Shown here piece after piece: positions 12,218 through 19,667 of a DNA stretch of 21,583 bases. Numbering within the stretch: the first letter of the stretch is position 1; each line of letters begins with the position of its first letter. The notes under the pieces are model-generated. The model worked only from the letters and a program-made list of their open reading frames with translations. It had not been told where the DNA came from and searched no databases. Position numbers and translations under genes: made by a program. This stretch comes from an uncultured Bacilli bacterium. Lineage in GTDB: Bacteria; Bacillota_I; Bacilli_A; RF39; UBA660. The stretch is taken from the NCBI GenBank assembly GCA_934130235.1, contig CAKOXU010000014.1:1-21583 (forward strand), written 5' to 3'.

Positions 12218-14590
12218 ATTTCTTATTTTAGCATCCAATTTGTTTGTTACTTGCTCAATTATTTTATTAAATTGTTCCATAACCTCATCATCAGTTAATG
12301 TTCTAGTAGGATCTTCAAACTTAAGTTTATAAGCAATTGATTTTTCATTACTTGATACCTTATCCCCTTGATATACATCAAATACTGTTATATCAGTTAA
12401 CAGTCTTCCACCAGATCTTTTAATTTCTTCCTTTATAGTATCACTTAATACATTCTTATCAACTATAAAAGCAACATCTTTTTCTATAGCCGGATACTTT
12501 GAAGTTTCCTTATACTTTATAGCCTTAATATGCTTATTATATAATTTAGTCATAGATAATTCACATACATATACATCATCACTTATATAGTTTGGGTGAA
12601 CCCTACCTAACATACCTATTTCTTCTCTATCCAATAATATACTAGCACTTATACCTGGATGTATATCATCAAATTCTTTTACTTTAAAAACATATCTATT
12701 TTTAAATCCTAAATAATCTAATAAATTTTCAACTATTCCTTTCAATATATAAAAATCAACCTTTATATTACCTTTCCAAGTATTGGTAATATAATTACCA
12801 TTCATAAGTATAGCTACTTTAGATTCTTCATTATAATTAATATCATATGTTTTAGAAATCTCATAAATATTTATGTTTTCTACATTACGTGCTTTATTAT
12901 ATTCATACACATTAATAAGTGATGGTAGTATACTTGTCCTGATAACGCTCTTATCTATACTCATAGGATTAGGTAATACAACTGCTTCTTTATTATCATA
13001 TTTAAATCTACTTGCCATAGTTGGTGACGTAAGTGTATATGTTTTAACCTCATTTAGTCCTAAAGATCTTAAACGTTTAGATATTTCTTTTCTTATTTTA
13101 ACATCGCCAATATACTGACCACGTCTTGTTTTTACAGTAGGAAGAGTACTTTCTAGATTTTGATATCCATAAAGTCTGCCTATTTCTTCTGCTATATCAT
13201 TAACATTACATTCTATATCAAGTCTTCTTTTAGGAATATTTACAGTGAAAGTAGATTCATCTAATGTATATGGAAAATCTAATCTATTTAACTCTGTTTC
13301 AACATCTTTTTTAGTTAAAGTAAGACCCAATAAATTTGATACTTCTTCTACTTTAAATTTAACAATTTTATCTGTTTTATCAACATTATCATAAACAACA
13401 CTATCACTTAAAACAGTAGCTTTAGCATACTTACTTAATAAATGACAAGCTCTATCAAGAGCATCTTTAGTGTACTCATAATTTAATCCCTTACCATATC
13501 TAATAGAGGCTTCACTTTTTAAATTAAGTTTAGAAGCAGTGTATCTTATTGATACTGGATTAAAAATTGCAGATTCTATTAAGATATTTTTTGTACTTGA
13601 ATCTACATCAGTATTCTCACCGCCCATTACACCTGCTACACAGACAGGTTTAACTCCATCAGTAATAACTATATCATCCTTACTAAGAATTCTATCTACA
13701 CCATCAAGAGTTTTTATGGCTTCATTATCACTTGCTTGACGAACTAAAATATTTGTTCCTAACTTATCTAGATCAAAGAAATGAAGCGGTTGCCCATATT
13801 CTAACATAACATAGTTGGAAATATCTACTACATTATTTATAGGTCTCATACCTGCACTTATAAGTCTTCTTTTAATAAAGTCAGGTGATTCTTTAATCTC
13901 AACATCTTTTACTATTTTACATGAATAATAAGGGCATTTATCCGTCTCAACTTTTAAATTAATTATATTTTTAATTGATTCTTTATCTTCCTTATAGTCA
14001 AGACTTGGAAGATGTACCTTTTTATTTAGTATACTTGCTATCTCATATGCAAAACCTATGTGATAATAACAATCATTATTTCTATGCTTATGTATATCTA
14101 ACTCATACAAAGTATCATTAGTATTTAAGTATTCATTAGCATCAGTTCCTACGGGTAATTGTGTGTCTATAATTTCAATACCCTTTTTATAGTTTTCATC
14201 AGTTTTTTCTTCTACTCCTAACTCAAATAAAGCACAAATCATACCGTTAGATTCAACGCCTCTTATTTTGCCTTTTTTAATTTCAAAAGTAGAATCTCCA
14301 GCTGGCAATTTAGCACCTGGTAAAGCTACTATAACTTTAATACCTTCTTTTACATTTGGAGCACCGCAAACAATTTGAACAATTTCCCCTACATCTACTT
14401 TACATACATGAAGATGGTCTGAATCAGGATGATCTATACATTCAATTACTTTACCTATTACTATATTATCGATATGATTTGTTATAACTTTTTCTACATT
14501 TATTCCTGCTTTTGTAATCTTTACAGCAAGTTCTTTTAAATCTTCATCTTTTATATCTATATAATCCATTACCCATTCTAAAGATATCAC
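12209..14590 (-). CDS. pheT: phenylalanyl-tRNA synthetase beta subunit
   Basis: Beta subunit of the alpha2-beta2 enzyme that charges tRNA-Phe. The 793 residues show the full bacterial layout: N-terminal I-S-L-E-W-V-M-D-Y-I, the EMAP-type tRNA-binding fold at about 40-150 (H-P-D-S-D-H-L-H-V-C-K-V-D and I-V-C-G-A-P-N), the B3/B4 editing region at about 205-385, the B5 DNA-binding-like domain, the catalytic-like core, and the C-terminal FDX-ACB anticodon domain (Y-P-A-I-E-K-D-V-A-F). The start is a GTG sharing one base with the pheS TAG stop (TAGTG), with AAAGGAG eight bases upstream. Translation is probably coupled to pheS. Confidence 0.97.
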   Translation of the reverse strand: MISLEWVMDYIDIKDEDLKELAVKITKAGINVEKVITNHIDNIVIGKVIECIDHPDSDHLHVCKVDVGEIVQIVCGAPNVKEGIKVIVALPGAKLPAGDSTFEIKKGKIRGVESNGMICALFELGVEEKTDENYKKGIEIIDTQLPVGTDANEYLNTNDTLYELDIHKHRNNDCYYHIGFAYEIASILNKKVHLPSLDYKEDKESIKNIINLKVETDKCPYYSCKIVKDVEIKESPDFIKRRLISAGMRPINNVVDISNYVMLEYGQPLHFFDLDKLGTNILVRQASDNEAIKTLDGVDRILSKDDIVITDGVKPVCVAGVMGGENTDVDSSTKNILIESAIFNPVSIRYTASKLNLKSEASIRYGKGLNYEYTKDALDRACHLLSKYAKATVLSDSVVYDNVDKTDKIVKFKVEEVSNLLGLTLTKKDVETELNRLDFPYTLDESTFTVNIPKRRLDIECNVNDIAEEIGRLYGYQNLESTLPTVKTRRGQYIGDVKIRKEISKRLRSLGLNEVKTYTLTSPTMASRFKYDNKEAVVLPNPMSIDKSVIRTSILPSLINVYEYNKARNVENINIYEISKTYDINYNEESKVAILMNGNYITNTWKGNIKVDFYILKGIVENLLDYLGFKNRYVFKVKEFDDIHPGISASILLDREEIGMLGRVHPNYISDDVYVCELSMTKLYNKHIKAIKYKETSKYPAIEKDVAFIVDKNVLSDTIKEEIKRSGGRLLTDITVFDVYQGDKVSSNEKSIAYKLKFEDPTRTLTDDEVMEQFNKIIEQVTNKLDAKIRNGE

Positions 14591-15627
14591 TATTCATTCT
14601 CCTTTCTATCAAAAAGTCCTAACTGTCTTAAATCAGTTTGATAGAACGTTCTAATATCATTTATACCGTATTTTAACATAGCAAGTCTTTCAGCACCAAA
14701 ACCGAATGCAAAACCAGTCCAAATGCTTGGATCATATCCACAATTTTTTAGCACATTCGGATGTACCATACCTGCACCGCTAACCGTTATCCAACCAGTA
14801 TTTTTACACAAAGGACATCCTGTTCCCTTACATTTAAAACAAGTAATATCTGTTTCTACAGATGGTTCTGTAAACTGATAATAACTAGGTCTAAAACGAG
14901 TTTTAATATCTGGCCCAAACAACTTTTTTACAGCAACGTCAAAAGTTCCTTTTAAATCTGATAAACTTATATTTTTATCAACCAACAATCCCTCTATCTG
15001 CATAAATTGATGTGAATGAGTCGCATCATCTGCATCCCTTCTATATGTTTTTCCTGGACAAATCATTCTAACAGGTTTATCCCCTCCAGCATTTAGCATA
15101 GTACGAGCTTGTACTGGAGATGTTTGACTACGTAAAAGTATAGATTCATCTTCTATATAAAAAGTATCTTGCGCATCTCTAGCAGGATGGCCTTTAGGTA
15201 TATTTAAAAGTTCAAAATTATATTTATCTTCTTCTATTTCTGGCCCATCAACCACATCATATCCCATTGACATAAATACTTCTTCTACATCTTCTATTAA
15301 TTTTTCTAATATATTAGGAGCTCCAGTTTTAATAGTTGTAGCTGGTAAAGTTATATCTATTCTTTCACTTTCTAATCTTTTATTTATCTCTTCTTCTTGT
15401 AATTCTTTCAACCTATTCTCATAATTATCATTAAAAGTAGATCTAAGAATATTAATTTTCATACCATATTCTTTTTTATCAACCGCATCTTTTATACCTG
15501 ATTGTAGTTCAGTAATGATTCCCTTCTTCCCTAAATATTCTACTTTCAAATTATTTAAATCTTTTATATTAGATACATTATTAATCTTACTTTCAATCTC
15601 TTTACATAAATTTTCTATATTATCCAT
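14590..15627 (-). CDS. pheS: phenylalanyl-tRNA synthetase alpha subunit
   Basis: Catalytic subunit of phenylalanyl-tRNA synthetase: an N-terminal coiled coil (about 1-90) for tRNA binding and a class II aminoacylation core. Motif 2 reads C-P-G-K-T-Y-R-R-D-A-D-D-A-T-H-S-H-Q-F; motif 3 is G-F-G-A-E-R-L-A-M-L-K-Y-G. A small insert with four cysteines (C-F-K-C-K-G-T-G-C-P-L-C) precedes the G-A-G-M-V-H-P-N-V-L block and could bind zinc. An ATG at 15636 lies only one base after GGAGG, too close to be used, so the ATG at 15627, ten bases after it, is preferred (345 residues). Expression is controlled by the upstream T-box. Confidence 0.97.
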   Translation of the reverse strand: MDNIENLCKEIESKINNVSNIKDLNNLKVEYLGKKGIITELQSGIKDAVDKKEYGMKINILRSTFNDNYENRLKELQEEEINKRLESERIDITLPATTIKTGAPNILEKLIEDVEEVFMSMGYDVVDGPEIEEDKYNFELLNIPKGHPARDAQDTFYIEDESILLRSQTSPVQARTMLNAGGDKPVRMICPGKTYRRDADDATHSHQFMQIEGLLVDKNISLSDLKGTFDVAVKKLFGPDIKTRFRPSYYQFTEPSVETDITCFKCKGTGCPLCKNTGWITVSGAGMVHPNVLKNCGYDPSIWTGFAFGFGAERLAMLKYGINDIRTFYQTDLRQLGLFDRKENE

Positions 15628-15644
15628 ATACTTCATTCCTCCTT

Positions 15645-15857
15645 ATAAAAAAAATCTATTATATATAGGGACGAATAATCGCGGTACCACCCTACTTTAT
15701 AATAGATATTATACACTCAACTGATTTAACGCATCAGAACGTTTACTATTAATAACACTAGAAAGTGAATTCATAAGAATAGTTTATTAGTTTACACCAA
15801 CCACTAACTCTCTATTTAAACTTTAGACTTATTACTACTCTTTCATCTTAGCTTTAC
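15645..15857 (-). promoter_or_regulatory. T-box riboswitch, phenylalanine-type
   Basis: The minus strand carries the signature T-box AGGGTGGTACCGCG (15680-15693), which pairs with the acceptor end of uncharged tRNA. The leader continues into a terminator: arms ATCTATTATA (15698-15707) and TATAATAGAT (15654-15663) followed by at least seven T. In the distal Stem I region, TTC followed by A (15767-15769) fits a Phe specifier codon and agrees with the pheS-pheT genes downstream. An AGTA-type motif lies further 5'. When tRNA-Phe is uncharged, pairing should disrupt the terminator and allow pheST transcription. Confidence 0.93.
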
Positions 15858-15863
15858 TAATTT

Positions 15864-15872
15864 ATTATATCA
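15864..15872 (-). promoter_or_regulatory. extended -10 promoter of the pheS T-box leader
   Basis: TG-A-TATAAT on the minus strand (TATAAT at 15864-15869). The -35 region (TTTTCA at 17 bases) is weak. Confidence 0.6.
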
Positions 15873-15899
15873 CAATTATCATTAATTGAAAACATATTT

Positions 15900-16352
15900 T
15901 TACATACTAAGTGCTTTTCTTTGACCATCTATAGTCATAATACTTTTATACATATCACGTGCTGTACTATTTATACAAAAGAAATAATAATTAAGAATCC
16001 TTATTTGTGTTGCATACTCATCTAAATCTATATTTCCATCTTCTAAATCAAATCTAAGCTCTTCTGTCATTGCATCGTGTCTAAGTAACATAAGCAAAGG
16101 TAATTTATCATAAATCTCTTGCTGTAAAAAATCTATTTCATATAAGAAAAACGGATTATTAAATAATACACTTAGTACTTCTCCTTTTTTATTTTTAGGA
16201 TATTCTTCTCTGAATTTAACATCAATAAAGTATTTTTTTAACTCATCATAAGTTAACTCCTCACCATTTCTTCTTAATTTTAATAAATCTATTATCAAAC
16301 TTTCTTGACATACTTCATATCCGTGCACTAAAACATCATCTGTTATACTCAT
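15900..16352 (-). CDS. conserved-looking protein of unknown function, second of a paralogous pair
   Basis: I do not recognise this 150-residue, mostly helical, soluble protein. It has no signal or membrane segment. Its middle (E-E-L-T-Y-D-E-L-K-K-Y-F, then K-K-G-E-V-L-S-V-L-F-N-N-P-F-F-L-Y-E-I) and its C-terminal I-L-N-Y-Y-F-F line up with the gene directly upstream, suggesting an old tandem duplication. Its ATG shares one base with the stop of that gene (TAATG), and GGAG precedes it. The two products are probably made together and may form a complex. Confidence 0.78.
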   Translation of the reverse strand: MSITDDVLVHGYEVCQESLIIDLLKLRRNGEELTYDELKKYFIDVKFREEYPKNKKGEVLSVLFNNPFFLYEIDFLQQEIYDKLPLLMLLRHDAMTEELRFDLEDGNIDLDEYATQIRILNYYFFCINSTARDMYKSIMTIDGQRKALSM

Positions 16353-16801
16353 TATTTAATCTCCTTTTTTAACACTTTGATATATTGTGTATTTCTTTTA
16401 ACATTTTCCTTATAGTCATTTGGATATTCAAAATAACAATAATTCAACACTTCATTAATATAATTATATCTTTCATTAGAAATAAAATCATTTTTATAAT
16501 CTTCTATATTTTTGGCAGCTTTATTTACATAACTTAATTTTAACATATTCATTAAAGATTCACTCATATCCATATCAAGCTTAATACCATATAATAAATA
16601 AGGATCATTATATATAGCTTCCAAAACGCTAGTCTTTTTTGACTCAATCGCATTTTCTCTTTTTGATATATTATAAAAATATTCAACAACTTCATTTGCT
16701 GTTATAGCTTCATTTCTTAATTCTAAATCCAAAAGTTTTTTCTCTAAGTCATTTTTTTGTACTCTTATATTAAGATTTAATTCTTTTTTATCTAATTTCA
16801 T
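16352..16801 (-). CDS. conserved-looking protein of unknown function, first of a paralogous pair
   Basis: Unrecognised, 149 residues, Lys/Glu-rich at the N-terminus with a likely coiled coil (about 5-32: L-E-K-K-L-L-D-L-E-L). The core E-A-I-T-A-N-E-V-V-E-Y-F, then K-K-T-S-V-L-E-A-I-Y-N-D-P-Y-L-L-Y-G-I, and a C-terminal V-L-N-Y-C-Y-F match the same places of the downstream gene. No catalytic motif, cysteine cluster, signal peptide or membrane segment is visible. It has its own promoter after the metallo-hydrolase gene, and AAGG precedes the ATG. The pair lies between that operon and pheS, and nothing in the context names a function. Confidence 0.78.
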   Translation of the reverse strand: MKLDKKELNLNIRVQKNDLEKKLLDLELRNEAITANEVVEYFYNISKRENAIESKKTSVLEAIYNDPYLLYGIKLDMDMSESLMNMLKLSYVNKAAKNIEDYKNDFISNERYNYINEVLNYCYFEYPNDYKENVKRNTQYIKVLKKEIK

Positions 16802-16830
16802 AATTTGCCTTCTTTCAATCGATAAGTATT

Positions 16831-16859
16831 ATTTTAACACATTTTATATTTGATTGCAA
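16831..16859 (-). promoter_or_regulatory. promoter of the paralogous pair
   Basis: On the minus strand TTGCAA (16854-16859), 17 bases and TAAAAT (16831-16836) with TG one base upstream. Confidence 0.6.
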
Positions 16860-16870
16860 ACAAAAAGAGA

Positions 16871-17368
16871 TTATTTTATTTCATCTTTCAGATAAGTATA
16901 ATCTCCATGTCCAGGATACACTTTTATATTTTTATCATATTTAGATATCTTTATTAGGCTATTTTTCATTTCATTCATATTACCACCCGGTAAATCTGTT
17001 CTACCAATCGCACCTTTAAATATAAAATCTCCTGTAAACATAACTTGTTCTTCTTTAAAATATATAGTTATACAGTCTTCTTTATGTCCAGGTGTATATA
17101 TTATATCAAATGTAAAATTACCTAAAGTATAACTTTTTTCTTCTAAATTATTTTTATCATATATTAAACCACAATCAAAATTTGAAATAGCTCCTACATG
17201 ATCAAAATGATGATGTGTAATTATAACCCCAACTAATTTTTTATCTTTAATATATTTTTTTATTAATTCATAATCATCAGCAGGATCTATTATAATACAT
17301 TCATTATTCTCGATTAAAATATAGCAATTAGTATCAAGAGGCCCTAAAACAAGTCTATTTATTTTCAT
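16871..17368 (-). CDS. metallo-beta-lactamase-fold hydrolase (glyoxalase II-like)
   Basis: A 165-residue metal-dependent hydrolase, shorter than most of its family (around 200). Metal ligands are all present: H-H-H-F-D-H at 52-57, His95 in T-P-G-H, Asp114 in F-T-G-D and His154 in Y-P-G-H. The block G-A-I-G-R-T-D-L-P-G-G-N is typical of the YqgX-type hydroxyacylglutathione-hydrolase-like group. The true substrate, perhaps a thioester other than a glutathione one, cannot be told. Its start overlaps the end of rnhB by 14 bases, and it is the last gene of the sigma-prmC-rnhB operon. Confidence 0.93.
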   Translation of the reverse strand: MKINRLVLGPLDTNCYILIENNECIIIDPADDYELIKKYIKDKKLVGVIITHHHFDHVGAISNFDCGLIYDKNNLEEKSYTLGNFTFDIIYTPGHKEDCITIYFKEEQVMFTGDFIFKGAIGRTDLPGGNMNEMKNSLIKISKYDKNIKVYPGHGDYTYLKDEIK

Positions 17369-17984
17369 TTAACACCTTCTTAACAGGACCATATGTCTTT
17401 CTATAGCCATCAATAAGGCCATATCTATTAATAGCTTCTATGTGTTTTTTTGTAGGATATCCTTTATGATTTTTAAAACCGTACATAGGATATTTTTCAT
17501 CAAGAAGATATAACTCCCTATCACGAGTTACTTTAGCAAGAACACTCGCGGCCGCTATAGTAATACTTTTTAAATCTCCTTTTACTATAGGTGTATGTGG
17601 TATATCCAAAAATGGCAATGGCATAGCATCTGTAAGTACATGCTGTAAATTTACTTTTTTTCTTACCTCTGATATTGCCATCATCATAGCTTTACGAGAC
17701 GCTTCATAAATATTAATTTTATCTATTTCCTCTGCAGAGACTTCACATATAGCATAAGCAACTGCATGTTTTGTTATATAATCAAAATATTCATTTCTTT
17801 TCTTTTCACTCAACTTTTTAGAATCAGTAAGACCAGGTAAATTAAAATCAGGTGATAAAACACAACAAGCAGCAACTACATTTCCTATAAGAGGTCCCCT
17901 TCCAGCCTCATCACATCCACCTATACAAGTTATATTTTTACTATATAACTCTTTTTCATATTTCCAATTATCTAATTCTTCCAT
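17355..17984 (-). CDS. rnhB: ribonuclease HII
   Basis: Cytoplasmic endonuclease that cuts the RNA strand of RNA-DNA hybrids and removes misincorporated ribonucleotides. The 209 residues are a normal length. Active-site acids lie in C-D-E-A-G-R-G-P-L (Asp25, Glu26), in V-L-T-D-A-M-P-L and in A-K-V-T-R-D. Other family blocks are T-D-S-K-K-L-S, K-G-D-L-K-S-I-T-I-A-A-A-S-V-L-A-K and H-K-G-Y-P-T-K-K-H. It overlaps its neighbours on both sides (17 bases and 14 bases), showing a tightly packed operon. Confidence 0.97.
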   Translation of the reverse strand: MEELDNWKYEKELYSKNITCIGGCDEAGRGPLIGNVVAACCVLSPDFNLPGLTDSKKLSEKKRNEYFDYITKHAVAYAICEVSAEEIDKINIYEASRKAMMMAISEVRKKVNLQHVLTDAMPLPFLDIPHTPIVKGDLKSITIAAASVLAKVTRDRELYLLDEKYPMYGFKNHKGYPTKKHIEAINRYGLIDGYRKTYGPVKKVLNENK

Positions 17985-18237
17985 TAAAATCTTTTCTTTC
18001 TTCCAATAAATTTAAAATTTCATCTTCTAGTTCTGTTCTATTAGTCTTTAAGGATAATTTTGCCTTATAAATGTCAATATTATTAGATAATATTATTTTA
18101 GAATCTTTATCGCAAAAACCACAATAACTATTTATAATAGTTCCTTCTTTTACATTCTTTTTTGGATCTAAATAAGTTCTTCCTGTATTGCCACATTCTA
18201 AGCACAAATACTCTTTTTTAATCATTCTTTTGTTCAT
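17968..18237 (-). CDS. small zinc-ribbon protein of unknown function
   Basis: An 89-residue protein with two CxxC pairs, Cys12/Cys15 (C-L-E-C) and Cys39/Cys42 (C-G-F-C), spaced as in a zinc ribbon. The rest is a helical, charged C-terminus. I do not recognise the family. The ATG at 18237 follows AAGGAGAT; a longer reading from 18273 would run back into prmC and is rejected. It begins one base after the prmC stop and overlaps rnhB by 17 bases, so it is co-translated with translation and nucleic-acid genes. Binding to RNA, DNA or ribosomes is possible but not shown. Confidence 0.82.
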   Translation of the reverse strand: MNKRMIKKEYLCLECGNTGRTYLDPKKNVKEGTIINSYCGFCDKDSKIILSNNIDIYKAKLSLKTNRTELEDEILNLLEERKDFNGRIR

Positions 18238-18238
18238 A

Positions 18239-18949
18239 CTACATCTCCTTCTTAATAAAACAAAATCTATCAAATCCTTGCATATCTTTTTCTATTGTTA
18301 TACTTACATTAGACAAATATTTTTTAGCAAGATTAACTAAAGATTTTCCTTGATTATATCCTATTTCAAAAGCTATTAAAAATTTGTCATTTAAATACGA
18401 TTTACAATTCTTAAGTATTTCTTCATAATAATATAATCCATCATTTGAAGCATATAGAGCACTCAAAGGCTCATTATTCTTAACTATATCCATAATTTCT
18501 TCATCATAAGCTATATAAGGAGGATTACTTATTATTAAATCATACTTTTCATGTAAAGGCTCTAACATATTACCTAAATAGAACTTAATGTCTACATTAT
18601 TCGTTTTAGCATTTTCACGCGCTAAATCTAAAGCGGATGAACTAATATCAACTGCATCCATACTTACTTTAGGTAATTTTTTTTTGAGTGTAATAGCTAT
18701 GCAGCCACTACCAGTTCCTAAATCAACCGCTTTATTAATAGGCATATTAATATATTTTAATGTTTTTTCTATTAATTCCTCAGTTTCTCTTCTAGGTATT
18801 AAAACTCTTTTATCAACCTTTATTATATTGCCATAAAAATCTACATCACCTACTATATATTGAACAGGTTCACCAGATTTAAGTCTTTCTATAGCTTCTT
18901 TTATATTTCCCTTATAATATTTTTTTAAGTAATTTATCTCTTCTTCCAT
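18239..18949 (-). CDS. prmC: peptide chain release factor N5-glutamine methyltransferase
   Basis: SAM-dependent enzyme that methylates the Gln of the GGQ motif in release factors, improving peptide release. The 236 residues are somewhat shorter than usual (about 280), mainly in the N-terminal substrate-binding helices. The SAM site reads A-V-D-L-G-T-G-S-G-C and the catalytic S-N-P-P-Y is at 141-145. P-V-Q-Y-I-V-G and I-P-R-R-E-T-E are also typical (the second usually P-R-P-E-T). GAGGTTTGT places the start at 18949. prfA, encoding its substrate, lies just upstream, separated only by the sigma-factor gene. Confidence 0.95.
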   Translation of the reverse strand: MEEEINYLKKYYKGNIKEAIERLKSGEPVQYIVGDVDFYGNIIKVDKRVLIPRRETEELIEKTLKYINMPINKAVDLGTGSGCIAITLKKKLPKVSMDAVDISSSALDLARENAKTNNVDIKFYLGNMLEPLHEKYDLIISNPPYIAYDEEIMDIVKNNEPLSALYASNDGLYYYEEILKNCKSYLNDKFLIAFEIGYNQGKSLVNLAKKYLSNVSITIEKDMQGFDRFCFIKKEM

Positions 18950-18978
18950 ACAAACCTCACATACCAATTATAACACAA

Positions 18979-19617
18979 TCATTTTATTTTTATTATCTTT
19001 CCATCTTCAACATTTAATATTCTTTTAGTTGTATTTATAACATAACGAATTTGTCTACTAACATATTGCTTAGTCACATTATACATTTCTCCTATCTCTT
19101 TACACGTATATGGCTTATCATAAAATCCAAAATATAATAAAACAAATTCTTTTTGTCTAGTTTTAAATATATCTAATACAGATAGTATTTCCTCTACTAA
19201 TTCTTTATCGTCTATATTATAAACAGTGGTATCCTCAATTTTTTCGTACCATTTTAAATCATCATCCTCTTCATATTGCTCAATTAAAATAGGATCAACT
19301 TCTTTAGTTTTTTTTCTAAAATACATTAATATTTCATTATCGATACAGCATGTCGCATATGTAGAAAACTTATTATTTTTATTGATATTATAGCTGTCAA
19401 CTGCTTTTATTAGTCCTTCTAATCCAATGGATATTAAAAGATTTATATCATCCCCAGAATTAGAAAAGCGCTTATTACATCTATCTATAACAAGCCTTAT
19501 ATTGTGCTTAATAAGTTTTTCTCTGTTTGTTTTATTAAAATTAATAAAACAATCTTCTTCTTCAAGCGCACTAAGCTTATTAGGTAAAACACAATTCATA
19601 TAATCAGAATTTTTCAT
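18979..19617 (-). CDS. RNA polymerase sigma factor of the SigE/SigK sporulation type
   Basis: A 212-residue sigma-70 family protein. An N-terminal L-P-N-K-L-S-A-L-E-E-E recalls the L-P-x-x-L-S-x-E-E-E of SigE and SigK. Region 2 reads N-I-R-L-V-I-D, I-S-I-G-L-E-G-L-I-K-A-V, then Y-A-T-C-C-I-D-N-E-I-L-M-Y-F-R, close to the C-I-E-N-E-I-L-M-H-L-R of mother-cell sigma factors. Region 4 has a helix-turn-helix with Y-T-C-K-E-I-G-E-M-Y-N-V-T-K-Q-Y-V-S-R. There is no obvious N-terminal pro-sequence such as SpoIVFB removes from SigK. AGGTGAT precedes the ATG. The stop codon is TGA, which excludes a code where TGA is Trp. Which paralogue it is, and whether it acts in sporulation, is not settled. Confidence 0.85.
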   Translation of the reverse strand: MKNSDYMNCVLPNKLSALEEEDCFINFNKTNREKLIKHNIRLVIDRCNKRFSNSGDDINLLISIGLEGLIKAVDSYNINKNNKFSTYATCCIDNEILMYFRKKTKEVDPILIEQYEEDDDLKWYEKIEDTTVYNIDDKELVEEILSVLDIFKTRQKEFVLLYFGFYDKPYTCKEIGEMYNVTKQYVSRQIRYVINTTKRILNVEDGKIIKIK

Positions 19618-19632
19618 TTAATCACCTATTTA

Positions 19633-19641
19633 ATTATATCA
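19633..19641 (-). promoter_or_regulatory. extended -10 promoter of the sigma-prmC-rnhB operon
   Basis: TG-A-TATAAT on the minus strand directly after the prfA terminator. No clear -35. Its context TTGTGATATAAT is the same as in the pheS promoter. Confidence 0.55.
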
Positions 19642-19642
19642 C

Positions 19643-19667
19643 AAAAAAAGAATAATTTTCATTATTC
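19643..19667 (-). terminator. prfA terminator
   Basis: On the minus strand GAATAAT, loop GAAA, ATTATTC and seven T. It includes the prfA stop codon. Confidence 0.85.

Noticed and set aside
15873..15888. Inverted repeat CAATTA-TCAT-TAATTG upstream of the pheS -10 as an operator
   Set aside because: Very AT-rich and short; such palindromes are expected by chance here and the T-box already explains control.
16861..16882. Terminator after the metallo-hydrolase gene
   Set aside because: Only a weak AAAGAT/ATCTCTTT pairing with a mismatch and a large loop; not good enough to list.
18979..18981. Mycoplasma-type genetic code, suggested by the AT-richness and DUF285 repeats
   Set aside because: TGA is the stop of the sigma-factor gene and Trp codons are TGG throughout.
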